Source of the DNA: Phalacrocorax aristotelis
Taxonomy: Eukaryota > Chordata > Aves > Suliformes > Phalacrocoracidae
Length of the DNA stretch: 64,000 nucleotides
Direction of reading: 5' to 3'
Assembly: GCF_949628215.1 (NCBI RefSeq)
Contig: NC_134279.1
Location: 53,556,266 to 53,620,265, forward strand
Below the pieces are notes generated by a model, which ran no database searches, had not been told where the DNA came from, and saw only the letters and a list, made by a program, of their open reading frames with translations. This document shows, one piece after another, positions 13,211 through 27,508 of the stretch. The position numbers were made by a program, and so were the translations under genes. How positions within the stretch are numbered: the first letter of the stretch is position 1; each line of letters starts with the position of its first letter.

Positions 13211-15591
13211 CGTTTTATTAGGGGGTAAAATAGCACAGAATAGCTACAGTGCCAAAGAATAAAGATGAGTGGTTTTAATAATCACTTCTGACTGAGAGCA
13301 GCGTATGGGAAATTAAAATAATACTTTTACACACGCCTGGTTTGAGCAAGTCTTCCAGTCGAGAGAAACCACACAGCTTCCTAACAGGACAGTCAGGATC
13401 TCGCTATAGAGGTTCCCATTGGGCCCACAGCCAGTGATGGTGGCACCATGCTGGATGGCCCCAGCTCTGTACAGAGGAACCAAAGCTGAACACTTTGGTG
13501 ATCCTGAGCAGCTTAATGGATTTGTACCACATGATCCCTGGCATAACAGTGAGCAGCCCCCTATTTCAAGCCAGCCCTGTAAAGCTGAGGACCACATTGT
13601 AAGTGGCACAGTGACTGCATCCTCCTGTGACCAGAAAACAACCAAGGCTGAACGGTTCTGGGCAGACGTCAGTTGGTGCTGACACCTCATGTAGGACCAT
13701 ACTGGTGGTGGCTTATCTTGTGCTGCAGGGATACTGCTAAATCAGGGCTGAAGAACTGTCATCAGAGGGTACTGATGTTAGTGCATGTGATAGGAGGATA
13801 AGTCATGTAGTGCTACCATATCCATTGATAGACGTTTCTCAAAGTATTAAGTAGATGGAGTTGGGTGATTTATGGGAAATTGTTTTTCCCAAGGATTCAC
13901 AATTCAATCAGTCATGCTTGCATCCTTTTCACCTGCCTTCATAAAATTGGGAATTTTTGTATAGATATTTGTGAATAGTCTTTTATTTATATAAATAAGT
14001 ATTATTCACACACAAGTGAATGTATTGACACATGAACAAATGGGTTCCCTGAAACACAAGCACTTTCTCTCTGGAAGTGATCAGCCTGCCACCCTATACA
14101 TGCACATCTACTTCATGAGAACGTGACTAGAGAAACCAAATGTAAAACATGTAGGACAGCCAATAAATGTTGTTAATGTATCCCGGTCAGGAAGGAAACC
14201 AGATATTTTTAAAAGAGTGATTTATAAATATAGCCACATGTAAGGCACGCTCTAAAGAGGACAAGCAGGACTCAAAGATGCTCAGTAGCTTTCCTGGAGC
14301 ACACAGTTTATTCACCATCCCTGTTACTGGCCCAGACCCAAGTAGAGCACAGGCTTTCTAACATCCTGTTAACGTGTCTTCTTGCCTTTTTTAGCTAATA
14401 GTATCAGCACATCAAAAAAAGTCTGTAGAAATATGCAGGACAGGGCTTACTACTTCTGTGGGTCTCTGTTGCAGCTTTCTGACTCACAAACAGCAGAGGG
14501 GTTGAGAGTGAGTTTTTCTGTGTGTCTGCCTTACACTTTAAGGCATAGGCACTCACCCTGTCTTGGGGCACACATGAACCTGAGCATGGTCCTTCACAGG
14601 TTGGACCAAGACAGCATCTCTCCACTTTCCTCTTTTCAGGAATTCAGAAATTCCCAAAAAACTTAGATTGCCCTAGCAAAATCCCAACAGAAGCATGTGT
14701 GCCTTACAGCTCATTCAGCACTCTCGAGTCTCTGACAATACCTCCACTGGATGATCCTGTCACGCAGCTCCTGTAAGAAACATGTCCTCAGGTGAGGTAC
14801 ATGAGCAGGATCCTTGGATGGCAGTGTTGTCTGAGACTCAGGAAGCTGAGAAGCTCAACGCTTGGAAAAGTCTGTATTTCTGTGCTAAAGAACAGGAATA
14901 TAAATATTCTATTAAGATTTTGTATTTAACACCTGTGATTTCAGCAAAAGGGAGGAGAAGGAGGAGGTTGCCATGAGGAAAATGGCAATGCTTACTACCC
15001 AAAGGTTTCTATTTCAAAGACACTCAAAAATATTGCATGTCAGTTGCAAAGTTGTATCCTAATTAAACCATGCACTGAAATATTTATTAAGATACTGCAT
15101 CTCTCTTGGCTCCCTCTCTCAAGCTGACTAAGAGCTATTATATCTTCTACTTTGGGGGTTTGTGTACAACAAACAGCCCAGAGGCTTAATTCTGTGCAGC
15201 ACTTCTCAAGAAACTATGACTGCAAGCTGTGCTTCAGCAGAGTGTAAGGTTGAAATGTAGCAGGATATTGCTGTTCTAATGTTATTATCACATGGGTATG
15301 TAAAGCATGGGAGGTAATCAGTAGCTGGTTATTAAAAATCAGTTTACTCCAGTGTTCTACAGTGCAGACATCCACCATCATAAGTAATGCAAAAAATTTT
15401 AATTTTATTCTAAATCTCCTAATACAGGGATTAAATTTACTAACTTGTTTTCTTGGAGCTGCAGTTCCTGGAAAAAAAGAGGACTTGGAAAGGTGTTGTG
15501 GAGCATTAAAACATTTCTGGACTCATAAAAAGGACACAGATGTTGTCTTCTTAATTTCCTGCTTTGAAATCATTCTTATGATTTTACAGCT

Positions 15592-15621
15592 TTTATTAGT
15601 GAATTCATTTATTAGTGAATT
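15592..15621 (+). repeat. Direct 14-bp duplication (TTTATTAGTGAATT)
   Basis: TTTATTAGTGAATT occurs at 15592-15605 and again at 15608-15621, giving a 16-bp period. A small local duplication is the simplest explanation. Confidence 0.85.
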
Positions 15622-17044
15622 TTTGGGTTTCCTTCCTTGTCCCTCCAGCACTGACAACATGCAATAATTAGCAGTTAACATTAGACTTATGTTTTAAGGT
15701 GATTTTTTCCACTCTTCCTAAGTTCTGGCACTTGACATTTTTTCTCTAAATTACCGTTATAGCCCATAGCATGAGCTTTTACTGGGGCCGTTCAAGCATT
15801 GTATTTTTAATATCCAGTAGCTTAAAAGACTGCTGAATTTCAGTCAGTTTGGGGATGTTATTTTCCAATGTGGGAGTCCACAAACTTGGAAAGGCTGGAG
15901 GAAGAGAGGCTTTCTTACTGAAGAGAGATGATGTCCCTCAAGAAAAGTTATTGCCTTCATGCTCCGAAACAATGGCTTACTTTCACACATACAGCCCCCC
16001 CCATGTTTAAATGGCATTATTTTGATAGCAAACTTATGCATGGAAAAGGTCAGAATTGCCAGAATTACTATATATTTTGAGGGGGGATTTCTTTGTGCGT
16101 TGTGATGTTGACCCTGTGAATAGGACTGTGTACTATTTCTCTGTAGATGCTACACCTTGCCTAGCGAGATGCTTTCACATGGCTCTAATATTTCTGATCT
16201 ACTTATAAATACTGGAATAGAAAAGGCGAAGCTACTCTATTCTGTTCGACGGTGCCGTGGGTGTCCCTTTCATTATGATTACAAATATCAAATGGTATTA
16301 GATCTTCATGTCTCTCCTACAAGCCCACACAGCACGGTGGAGGAACCATTTATTTGGAAATTAGAAGTATCTATTTAACACCAAGAGGATATTTGGTATT
16401 CTAAGAGCTGGATTATACCAAGGTAAGTGAAATTTCTTCCAAAGCTATTCTAGATTCATATCAGCCATAGTTTGGGGAGAGGCAAGCCTCCATTACAGGT
16501 TCCTTTGAAGCATTTCTTCAGCCTCAGGCTTCTTGGACTTACGTGCTCTCCACAACTGTCTCCCTTAAGCAAGGAGCAGACATCATAGCCAGTAGCAAGA
16601 GTTTTTCCCACTTCCCCCGCACTCCCCACACATCACCAACCGGCAGCTGAGCAAGGACTGCTGCTGCGCAGAAGGGGTTCAGTGGTCACATACCCTTTTT
16701 TTCCCCAAAAGCAGCCTCAGACTGATCACCCATCTGGACAGCAAACCCAAAGCAGACAAGTTAATGCAGGAATGGCAGGAACTTCATTCAGAGCCAGTTT
16801 GAAATGTAGTGAGCCCACCACCCCCAGACCATGTGGACTATACTACTGATGTGCATAATGGTTCTTAACTGTATTTCTTCACAGAGGACTTTTACCTTAG
16901 CTTAGCTAAATGGCAAACAAATGCCAAATAAAAGATCATTGCAAATGTACCATAATAAAAGGCGTGTTGTGATTAGGCCAAGAAATATTAGCAAAGGAAA
17001 CAGAGGTTAAACTTTATTCCTTACTTTCTACCCATCCAGTGAAG

Positions 17045-17175
17045 TACTAATGTGGGAGGCTGTGGAAATGCCATCCTGGAGGGTTTTAAGGACAGGTTAG
17101 CAAATGTCTCCCAGAAATGGATTAGAAACTGCAGACCCTGCATGGGAGTAGAGAACAGACTGGATAAGCAGGTTT
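17045..17175 (+). mobile_element. Old, degraded CR1-like LINE relic
   Basis: The stretch GAGGCTGTGGAAATGCCATC ... GGTTTTAAGGACAGGTTAGC ... AAATGTCTCCCAGAAATGG resembles the 3' region of ancient amniote CR1 elements, with many substitutions. The terminal repeat is lost. Boundaries are approximate and the family cannot be named from sequence reading alone. Confidence 0.5.
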
Positions 17176-20100
17176 TTTTTTTCTAGCAGTAATTTTCATA
17201 GTCCATTGCGCACCAGAAATGGGACCACTATCCCAGTTTAAAAGGGATTCCCAGAGAAACCTGTATTGTTCACTGGTGCTGTGATGGGTCTTCCAAATCC
17301 CACATTGAACAGCCTGCCTTGTGCGGTCCCCAGCACTTGCTGCTGTTTCACACCATCACTGAGCCGTCAGGGAGAAGTGCCGGGCCATCACCACTGGGGA
17401 GAGCAGCTGTGGTGGCATGGCAGCCTGGCTCCAGCAAAGCCTTTGGCTGCAGTGCCACAGGCAGTCACTCCAGCAGAGCCACTTCAGGGGGAGGTGCATT
17501 CACAGCCCCTCAGCGGTTGCAGACACCTCTCCCTGGTGGAACCATGTTAGCTTTCTGCTTTGTCACTTGTGCAAGTGAGGCCACCACTTGGCACATGGAA
17601 ACAGCTTAGAGCCAGCTACGCTGCACTCTAACATGTTCAAGTGCATCCATCATCCACTGCTCTGCACTGACTTGACTGACTCACTGCTATTGGAAACCCA
17701 CACTTTGGAAGAGCGAGAGAATTCCCTCTCACTTTGCCTACAAACTGGACTGATTGTCTTCCCACAAGGAAACCACACAAAACTCTCTTTTAGGGACTAA
17801 ATTTCAACCCTTCCTCCATCACATTCCATCATTCCCATGGCCATTGTGATAGCTGATGGTGTAAAAGCTTTTGCTTAACTACTGCACCATGCTAACAGTA
17901 GACACTAGTGAAAAAAAATAACTAAAAGATTTTTTAACTCTCTTAAGATCTCATTTTAAGATTTGAAGAGCCAACAGAAAGAACAGTGTGAGCGTGGCTC
18001 ACACAGTCTTGAGGGGACAAATGAGCTTAGACAACTCGGCAGCCAAGGAGCAGAAGACAGGGAGCTACCGAGCAGGACAGCTCGATGCCAAGAGCGAACA
18101 GGGAGCTGATGTGCCACCAGCTTCATCTGAATATTCAGGAAAGTTACTTAAACGGTGACACCTTGTCCTGGCACATGTCCCTATCCTCTCCTGTAAAACA
18201 AACCCTGGCACATAGCACATGTCATGTCACTTGCCTTTTTTCTTTCAGAGGAAGAGCAAAAAAATTTTGCACATTTGTGAGGCATCTGCATTTAAAGCCA
18301 CAATAACAGAGAATGTGGATGACTGTGCCCTTCAAAAATTAAATCCCAGGCTATATTTTCATGGAGTGCTTTGTGCCCTGCCCTTGCTAGACCAGGGAGT
18401 CTTAAGACCACAGTCATATAGACTAAGGCAGAAGCATTGCATAGACTGAAGGTATCTGTCACACTAAGCAAAGATTTCTGCATTAAGATGCATAAAAGCT
18501 AGTGGTAACTGAGATGGCAGAGATTTAATAATGCTCCTAAAATTGCCTGTGTGAGTTTCCTGGTTTTTTATGTCCTGGAGGAAATACTTTCTAGGCTCAG
18601 GGTGGTGCATGTAAATCAGCAGTTCACACCTGCCAGAGATTTTTTAGGGGGAGCCATGTAAACGCAGGATGCATTTGGGAAGCTGTGGGGCAAGGTGGCA
18701 GGCAGGGTATGTGCAGCAAGAGCAGGCAGAGGAGTGGGCTGTGCCAGGCTGGGAAGGACACAGGAAGGCTGGCAGAGGAGCCAGGCTCCTTTTCAGAAAT
18801 ATCTCTGCGGTGCAGGTCTTGGTAGGGTAAAACAACCGCTTTGTCTATGCAAAGCAAGGGTTGTGGGGAGGGTGGCAGCTTTAGAGGGGCTTACCCAGAG
18901 CTGAGTCCCCTTTCCCCCTTGTCCACTGCTTTCACTTGCAGACTTGGAAGGTTCTTGGCAGTGCTGTGTTCCCCCTTGCCCAGCTCACCTGGGAGAAGCC
19001 CAGGCAGGGACCACAGAAATGCCTCCTGCAAATCCCCCCTAACAGCCTCTATGCTCAGGCAAAACCCTCAGCGCTCTCAGGCTGCCCCAGTGCCTTGCTT
19101 GGTGGCTGGACTCTGCGTGGGACAGTCGGTCACAGAGCAGCGACTGGAGGCTGTCAGCTCTGCAGCAGCAGCTGCCAAGCTGGTGTGGCTGCTGTTAGCG
19201 ACATCTGGACTCAGGAGCAAAGAGCATGTTCTCCAGGGAGGTTATTTGGCACTTAGTAGTTTGCCTCCCAGAAGACAGTGCTAGTCATCGTAGCAGGGAC
19301 TATGCATTAGTTGGCTTCAAATACAAGGTTTGTCTTGCAAATTACAGATGAAACCAGAAAAGGTGATCAGAAAGAAAACTCTTGAAAACTCAAAAGTCAT
19401 GTCTCTGGCTTGATGCAGAAGCAGTTTTTTCCTCAAGTAGCAAGAAATTATTCTTCTGTGGAGTACAGAGTTTGTGAAACACTATCATAAATCAGAGAAG
19501 ACTAAACCCTAAAACCTCACATCGGAGACACTGAGTTCAGGCTTCCCCTAGAAACTTATCCCTCTGGCTCTTTATCCAGGCTGAGGAAGTGCCCACGTTA
19601 ATCCATTTAAGAGGGAAGATCACAGCAAACATCTCATGACAGCAGCTGACCTTACAAGAATGCCTCCCTCATGATGGCAGAGACTTGACATAGATGCCTG
19701 AACTTGCAAAGCATTTGTCATTTTGAACTGCCATGTTGAGACAAAAGTTCATAACATCCTTGGGATCCCCAAGCCTTGTTCTCTAATTTCTCATCAACCT
19801 GAAATCTGGTCTGTTCTGAAGAATTCAGGTAAATGTTTTGCAGTATTTTTCTTCAAATATTTGAGCAAACTTGGAGAAAGCAGTATCTTTTCATCTCCAC
19901 AATATCCATTTTTTGATGGAAATAGAAGGGAATTGCTTTTAAGGTAAAGAAATAATTGTTTTCAGCTGGTTAATAATGAAAAGAAATTGCATGCAAGAGT
20001 TTGTATTGTCAAATCCTCCTGTTAAATGTAGAGAGTGAAGGGTTGCAGAGCATCGCTACAGGCTGGGAGAGTGATATAGCATTATCCCTGTTCCCCTTCT

Positions 20101-23100
20101 ATTACAGCTTTAAAAATGATCTGCAGGCTGCCCCTCAAGACAGCTCAAGACAAGGGGTCTCATGGAGCCAGAGATAAGCACTATGTTTTATCACTGCAAA
20201 TTCCTTCCATCTCCTGCCTGACTCAAATAGATGTAATCTAGACTGGAGGCCTAATGTTCATGTACCTTTTGATATCCTTCTGACTGTGTAAAGGGACCGC
20301 AAATGGGGCATAAGTATAATTTATACATACTATAACTTCACTTTTCATTGCCCCAGTGGAGACCTGCTAACTATGAGACTCAGGCCCAGAAAGTTCACAT
20401 TAATTCAGGCATTTGTTGTTTCTTTAAAGTGTAAACTGGCAGTTGTACAGCTGAAAATCCCTGTGGCAGCACCGTAGCTTCACAAGAGGAGACAAATAGA
20501 GCATTCAGTGTTCAGAAAATACCACAAGAGCCAGTCTCGGTGAATCTGCTGATCTCCCCAGCATCCATCAAGCAAAGTCTTCTCAGAGAAAATGCATCTG
20601 TGTTTGAGACTTCTCACATACCCGACAGCTCAGGAGGTGACTCACACGCTGGGGGGCTGGTGTAGAGTCAAGCTGGCCAGCTTCGGTCAAACCCAGCTCT
20701 GAGAGCAGAAACACGAATGGGGAGAAAAAGAAATGGCTCCATTGTTAGAGTCATGCCACGTGACCCCGAGCCCAGGCTGGGCCAAGGCAGAGGGGAGGCT
20801 GCCGCTGCTTTCTTTGCCTCCCCCTAGAAAATCTGGGCCTCAGACTTTTGTTTTTTTCTCCTCACTCATGGAGCAGCCGATGGCATCGGGCTGCATGAAC
20901 ATCTGAGTCTGCACGATCAAGGGATCAGTGGTGGGCAAAGTCTGGCAGTGACTGCTTACACCCCACAACTGCCCTGCTAGGCAGCGCCCCAAGAATCGTG
21001 GCACTTGGTGACTCGGTGTCAGTAGAGCTAGGATCCAGATTGCATTCACTGTACCCCAGCCTGTGTTACCTGAAGCGGGGAGGAAGAGAGACCCAAGCAT
21101 TCAGCACTGACTGAGGGAGCTTTCTGGGATTTGGGGCTGCTCCCCTTAGTTCATCCCTCTCAACCTCCTTAGCTCTCTGCACCAAAAATATTGTTTACAA
21201 TTAAAAGCAGTTCTTACAGGCATGCAGGGTAACTCTGCTGTGTAACAATAGATAGTAGCAATGCATAGATAACTTCTATTTATTTTCTTAATCTTACATG
21301 AAGCCAGGAATGGGTGTTTACATTTAGGATTTCAAAGTATCATGCTTCTCATGTGTGCCTGAGTTTTAATGATCTCCTGAATAATTCATTCTAAAAGCCT
21401 CTTTATTTTCTTCTCTCTAGTTTAATTAACCTCTTGGTGCAGTCATTGAGATTTTACCATAAAAGCATAATGCATTTTGCATTAGCGTGTAACTCCTGCT
21501 GGAAGAATCTGAGTACAGCCACTAAAGAGTTAATAGCAGGTTCTGACATAATGCCATTTTATTATGGATGATGAATAGTAACAGAGCATGTTCTTTATAT
21601 GCCTGAGCACTACCTTTGGATACCCAGGAAGAGGTACTCATCCTGCCCAGTGCCACTAGCCAGACCTCGACACACAGCTCCCTCCTCGCACTGAGGCAAG
21701 GACAGTATCCTGCACTAGTTTTCTATGGAGTTTTCCCTACTCTTCCCAAAAGGCCGAAGACAGCTTTCAAATGTACACTGATCCTCTGCCAGAGCCTCAG
21801 GTGACAAATGTTATAGGAGACGCAATTGTGCTGTCAGGAGGCTCTTGACTGATATGTGCTTTCGGCCATCTCATCCAAAGACTTGGACTTCAGTCAAAAA
21901 GAGCATTTCTCCTTTCTGTTGCAAGTTGTCAGTGATTATCAATAACTGTGTGAGCTAAAGCTACTTGTTCAAGGATCTGGACTGCTTTCTGCAAGGAGAA
22001 ATATTTTTTTGCTTTGCAAATGGAAGTTGGTAATGGACAAGTCTTTATGACTTTGCATGTATGAGATATCTCCTTATTTCCAACATATCTTCTGTCCCAG
22101 GGTTTCTAACTGCCCTATGACAGTTCTGTCACCTGGGTGAGGACACCAAAGAGAATCTTTCCTTGCTGACCCCACCATGGTACTTTAACTGCAAAGCCAG
22201 CTTTCCTGCAAAATGTCCCCTGTGCTCATACACAGTCTTGGCAGGTGCAGGGTCAGCTCACATCTACAGCTACTTCAGAAACAGAAGACCCTCCTGATGC
22301 CATCTGCCATTTATCCCATCTCTGGCAAGTTTCTGTATATACCATGCAGAGATATATCTGATTCAGAGTCATACTTGACCAAGTCATGCCTGCGTACCCT
22401 TGGTGCAACATATTCACAGTGGACCAGCCAAGCGTCACTTTGGTCCTGCGATGAGGGACGGCACAGAGCCATGTCAGGCTGTGCTGGGCCAGGACCCAGA
22501 AGATGTGCAAGAGGTCGCAAGGGCAAGAAGTTGTGCTTTTGCCTGGGCTTGTGAAAGATAACCCATTATTAGATAAAAGGTCATCCCTGAAGATTAGAGA
22601 ATGACTCCTAAAATAGGCAAATGATTAAGTCCCAGCTAGTTTGGTCTGGACTAATTAAGGCCAAGTCTTTGGCTGGGAAAAGTGACATGGGATTTAAATC
22701 AGCCTTGCACCGTTTCAGGAAACAGATTCTCTCGTGCTGGTTTTTTTTCCCCATAACTGTTGTCTGGCTTCAGATTGTCAAAACACACAGTGGTGGTTAT
22801 TCACTGTTGATTATTTGATCCTTTCTTAAGATCCTCTTATGCAACTGCTTCGTTATGCAACTAAACAGCAGCAGGTTGCCACACGCCAGGCGGGGTACGA
22901 GGAAGCTGACTGTACCTTAGATAAGCAGTGGGGGTTGGCACGGCGGCAAGGGCTAGGGGCTGGGGGCCGGGGACCAGCGGTCGGGGCAAGGGTGGGGGTG
23001 TGAGGGGGGCAGCACTTCCTATGCACAAGCTGCACCAGTGCCTCAGCTTCCTGAGCATCTGTGGCTCATGGGACGGGCAGGCCTTGCAGCTTTCCCAGTA

Positions 23101-26100
23101 AAGGCCTTTTGCTTCCTTTCCACCAGACAAAAATATAATAAACCACCTACATTTTGCAACAGGGCTAAACTGAAACCGCCTGGGTCGAGGGGTTTCTTTT
23201 CTCCCTCTCTCCTTGTGTACACACGCGTGTATGCATAGAAATACACCCTAAAGACTGTAGTCTCAGCAGCAGTATATAAATATCCTACTTCATTTTTCAC
23301 AGGATTCTCAGTTTGAAATCTTTTGTAATTCTTTTTTCCAGACCTCTTAGGCATTTATTCTTTCTTCAGTGCACAATGCAGCTTAAGCTTTAATCAGAGG
23401 GGCAACCGCAGCCTCTGTGAGACAACCAATGACTCTAAATTATTTTGTTCCCAATGGTTTCTGAAGACCTTTGAACGGTTCACATCCTGGCTTTTTCCAA
23501 GTATGGATGAAAACCCAACACTTTCTGAGTCTTTGATATTGCAGACGGTGAAGTGTCCCCCACATGACCCTGGAAGCTCAGAAAAGGACAGAGATGGCAC
23601 CTAAGTGGCTCCATTCCTCATGATTTGAGGGAGCTTAGAGAGGGGATCATACAAGCCAGAGCTGTGCTGCCTTTCATTGCTCAGGGTCTCAACACAGGGG
23701 TCTTTCACCTTACCCTGGGGAGCAGCCGGCAGTGGTACCCTTGCTGGAGATGGGGAAAACCTCACTGCCTTCCTTCGGGTGCTCTTTCTTGGCACGTAAA
23801 GCCTGGTTTGCAGCTTATTTAAGGAGAACTTTGACACACAGGTTTTATCTATGAAACCTTAAGTGATGTGCCGGCCTTGCTCCTGGCAGGACACCGCAGC
23901 CAGCCCAGGCATTCCAGCTGGGAGCCATGTGTTTCATGGTTTCATGGAGGAAGGTGCTGGCACATGGTATCTCCAGTAGTCCCTGGTACTTGCTTGCTAC
24001 ACTAATCTGCCCCAGCCTGAGTTTGTGGCTCTCAGGCCCTGCCTGTCTGGTGAGAGAGGAGATCCCAGAGGGCAAGGGGGTTGTTTTTAGGCATGGGCAC
24101 TTGTCCAATTGTATAATGCCAGGGTTTAGTTTACTAGGTGTCCTACGTGTATAAAAATGCATTATATTTTAATACAGGACTAAATGCTTCCAGCTCCAAA
24201 AATTTCTCTGAAGACTTAAAACTTCTTCTGTGTTGTACATGAAGAGCATCACACTGTTCCACAGAAGGGAACATACTCATGAAGACATCACAATAAGCTG
24301 TCTCCTAGTCTGGCCCTTTATTAAATTTTTTGTAGGATCTTTTCTACACATTAGCTCAAAGAACTAGTATCCTGTATCCGGGACTTCAAAATTAAGAGAA
24401 CATTCAAAGACTATTCACCTCTGAAGTCTTCAAAATGATCCCAGCAACAGTTTTCAGAGACAAGAAGCCAGCAGTTTGCATCGCTTAGATTTTAAGTAAT
24501 TTTAAAATTTAATGATTTTTAAGTTATAAATTATTTGACTCAGATCATTAGAAGCTGAACCATGAGTAGAAAATCCATATTTTAATTTTTTTCCCATATA
24601 ATCAAGTAAAGATTGTGCAGCCATAATTCAGGCTTTTGTTTTTCAGGTTTGTGTTTTTCGCTTGTAGTAACACTCTATTTTTTCCACAACACATCCTAGG
24701 ATTACAAATATATACCAAAAGCAGTGCTTACATTCCAGAAAATTTAGTTTGATGTTGTTTGTTCCCAAGCTTCATTCTCAGCCAAGAAAGTTAGATTTCT
24801 GGGTCCTAGCAGACTATTATCATCTAAATTTATTTGCATTGAATGAAAACATATAGGAAATGCAGATAGCTTGTGGGCTTTACAGATCACTGCAGAGGAA
24901 ATTCCTTCAACATACAATCTGTCTGTCCAGCTGTAACCTGCTATGTGTTGAAACCTTTATATGCTAAACATATGGTATATGGTTTAGGCCTTCTCATGCT
25001 ATGGATAGCACATCTTTGAAGGCACAGCTTTCAAATGTTCCTTTGCTTGGGAGACCTACCAACATGCAGCAGCACTCTTTCACTGGGCACTTTGAGCCAC
25101 CTGACCAGACTTTGCCAGCAAATGAACTGGGGAGCTGGACAGGCTCAAGCAAGCCCTGCGTTAGCATGGTTTACGTGCTGCAGGGAAAGCCTGATAGCCC
25201 CAGCAGAGGCTGTTTTATAGAAAACCTCAAAAGCTGAGCAGAGCTGGTGTTTATGTATCAAAAATTTGACTTTTCAAAGGAAAAATGACACTCAGAAAAC
25301 TTCCATTGCTGAAGAGCAAGTTGTCCTTACCAAGGCATTTGTGCCAGCATATACACTGCTGTGTTGTGTATTTAAAGTTTACCCAGATCACCTCTACATG
25401 AACCTGCTTGCTGAATTTTCTAGCTGGGGATGAGCTTTCCAGAATCTGTAAGTATCCCTTGCATCTCTTTACATAGTGTTGCAATGTTACAAGAAGTGTC
25501 ATTTAAAAAGCATAGCGTAATCCTCCACCATAAATTACGTTAGTCAGTCTTCTGGAAAGCTGAATTGCCAGGGGCAAAACACCACCTCTCTGTGTCTGTC
25601 AAACTGGGGTAATAATGATACTTACCTATATCACAAGGGTGCATTTAGGATTAATTGCCCCTCCTCATGCCAAGGATGAATTTATCCTGTGGTGTTTGGT
25701 ACTGTCACCCATTAGCAGTAATTTGTATAACTAATTATTGTGAGGCCTGCCTGCCAATGTTTTCTCTCTCACGCACACACATGCACACACTCTCTACATT
25801 AGCTTCTTTCTAGTAGGCTTTCTGGCACTAGCAGAAGTTTTAAGCAGATCTTTCCCAGCCAGGTCTTGCTTATCTTTTCTTTATCTTTAAAGCAATCTTG
25901 ACTGATGAGTCCCCAGGCAGTCTGGGCTATTTGTCCATAAGGTGCAAGCATTTCCTGCTGACATTTTAGGATATGCTTTCAAGAACTTTTAGAAAAGGAA
26001 GTAGAGTACGACCCAGAGAGATCCTGCCCCAAAAGTGGGCTGCGAGTCTCCCTTCCAGCTGGTGGCATTAGGCTTTGGCCTGCAGCTCACCAAGACTGTA

Positions 26101-27387
26101 CAGGTTGGTCACGTCAGAGCTGAGGTAACACTCATTTTCCAAAATTAATTGGAAACCTAGTTTCCATTTCCAGAAGTCATTTACAAACTGACTGAAACTG
26201 TTAATGATTAAAGGATTCACTTCCCATAGCTTCAGCAGTAAAATTGCCAGCTTTGTATGCTTGACTGATTCATCCCGCCACAGGGTAAGCATCCGAGACA
26301 GGTGAAACAGTCTTGCTGTTGGCTGCAGAAATAAACCAGGGGCGGGAAGCTTGGCCAGGGTGCCTCACTTTCAGACAGCCAAAATTAACTGAAATTAATC
26401 CCACTTTAAGATGCTTTTGAAGATGGGAATTAGTTTGTAAAGTCACTGCTGCCCAGAACATCAAAGGTCAGTGAGCATCTCACTTGGGCTCTTTTCCCAG
26501 TTCTGAAAATGTTCTCTCTTCATCACATGAAACCACGGTGCTTGGTGGAAAATGCCTGCCCGGTTGTATATCTGAACTTGTGAATACAATGTCCTGTATA
26601 CAGCATAGTACACTATACTGTTTGCATTCATTAAATCCTTTTCCACTGGAAAATTGGCTCTCCGGCTTGGGATATGCATGACACATAGGAAGGATCTCTG
26701 TTATCACTTACACAAATGTCCATATCCTTCTGTTCTTCCTGGTCCCTCCATACTGTCTTTCATGTCCAACCAAACTGCATCTTAAACTGGGAAATGACAA
26801 GCCATAAAGTATTTTCAATCAGTTAGAATTACGTTTGGGTCTCAAGTATCATAAAAGCCAGAAAAACTGCATTTACTGAAACCTTTTTCTCTGAAAATGT
26901 ATTAATAATGTATGACCATACTTTGTAGATAATGCAATAATTGCTTGCTTGATTATGTAGCCAAAATAATAATTTTCAGAGATGTTTGATTTTTGCCTGG
27001 TGACTACATTTTGTATCGTTTTCAGGGCAACAGATGCTCATCTATTTGTTCTGGTTCAAAAAACAGCTCTAAATTGAAAGTGAATTACTGTAAACCTTCC
27101 ACAGGCATCTAATTTTACTTTAAAAATACATGCAGCCTAAATGGTCTTATACTCAGGAGGGGAAAATCCGCACACAAAGTCCATGTTCAGAGAACTCAGC
27201 ACACTGCAATTAGTATTACACCCTGCCAAAATGGACAAATTATGCAGCCAGAGAATATGTATTCGCACACACAGGCGCGCAAAAACATGTGCTGTCTTTT
27301 AAATCTAGTTTCTAAATGTTGATTCTGCTTCTTTGCCCCAGCATGACAGTATTTTATGTAAGTTTTTAAAGGACATGCTTATTTCAC
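17176..27387. other. Intergenic DNA, no gene recognised
   Basis: No coding exon, RNA gene or well-preserved transposon is recognisable. The stretch holds the G-rich tract near 22.95-23.01 kb. It also has an AT-rich, homeobox-motif-rich segment around 21.42-21.57 kb (TTTAATTAACC, and ATAATGCATTTTGCATTAG) that looks like a possible conserved element. Confidence 0.6.
22950..23009 (+). other. Tandem G-quadruplex-type G-rich tract
   Basis: The first cluster is GGG-CTA-GGGG-CT-GGGGG-CC-GGGG (22950-22972), a textbook quadruplex pattern with 2-3 nt loops. A second G-run cluster with four runs follows at 22983-23009. The tract stands out from the surrounding AT-rich DNA. Confidence 0.8.
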
Positions 27388-27508
27388 TAAATAAATGAAA
27401 GTAAATAAATAAGTGAATAAATAAATAAATAAACTAATGAAGGTAAATAAATATAAGTTATAAATATAAGTAAATAAATAACTAAATAAAAGTTAATAAA
27501 TATAAGTT
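27388..27508 (+). repeat. AAAT-rich tandem repeat
   Basis: About 120 bp is made of imperfect (AAAT)n / (TAAATAAATA)n units, with a longer unit around ATATAAGT recurring three to four times towards the right end. This suggests a minisatellite grown from a tetranucleotide repeat. Confidence 0.85.

Larger units (their letters stand above)
1..17044. other. Intergenic DNA, no gene recognised
   Basis: Many short open frames occur on both strands, the longest 189 codons at 8378-7809 minus and 161 codons at 4221-4706 plus. None shows a recognisable domain or splice context, and base composition is not gene-like. Simple repeats at 13173 and 15592 are listed separately. AT-rich stretches with few repeats, for example near 4020-4200 and 12160-12260 (with an octamer ATGCAAAT at 12193-12200), could be regulatory. 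By vertebrate synteny this is the interval between KIT and KDR. Confidence 0.6.

Noticed and set aside
25764..25790. CA-rich stretch near 25.77 kb and a short (AC)n near 33.34 kb
   Set aside because: Too short and interrupted to list as microsatellites.
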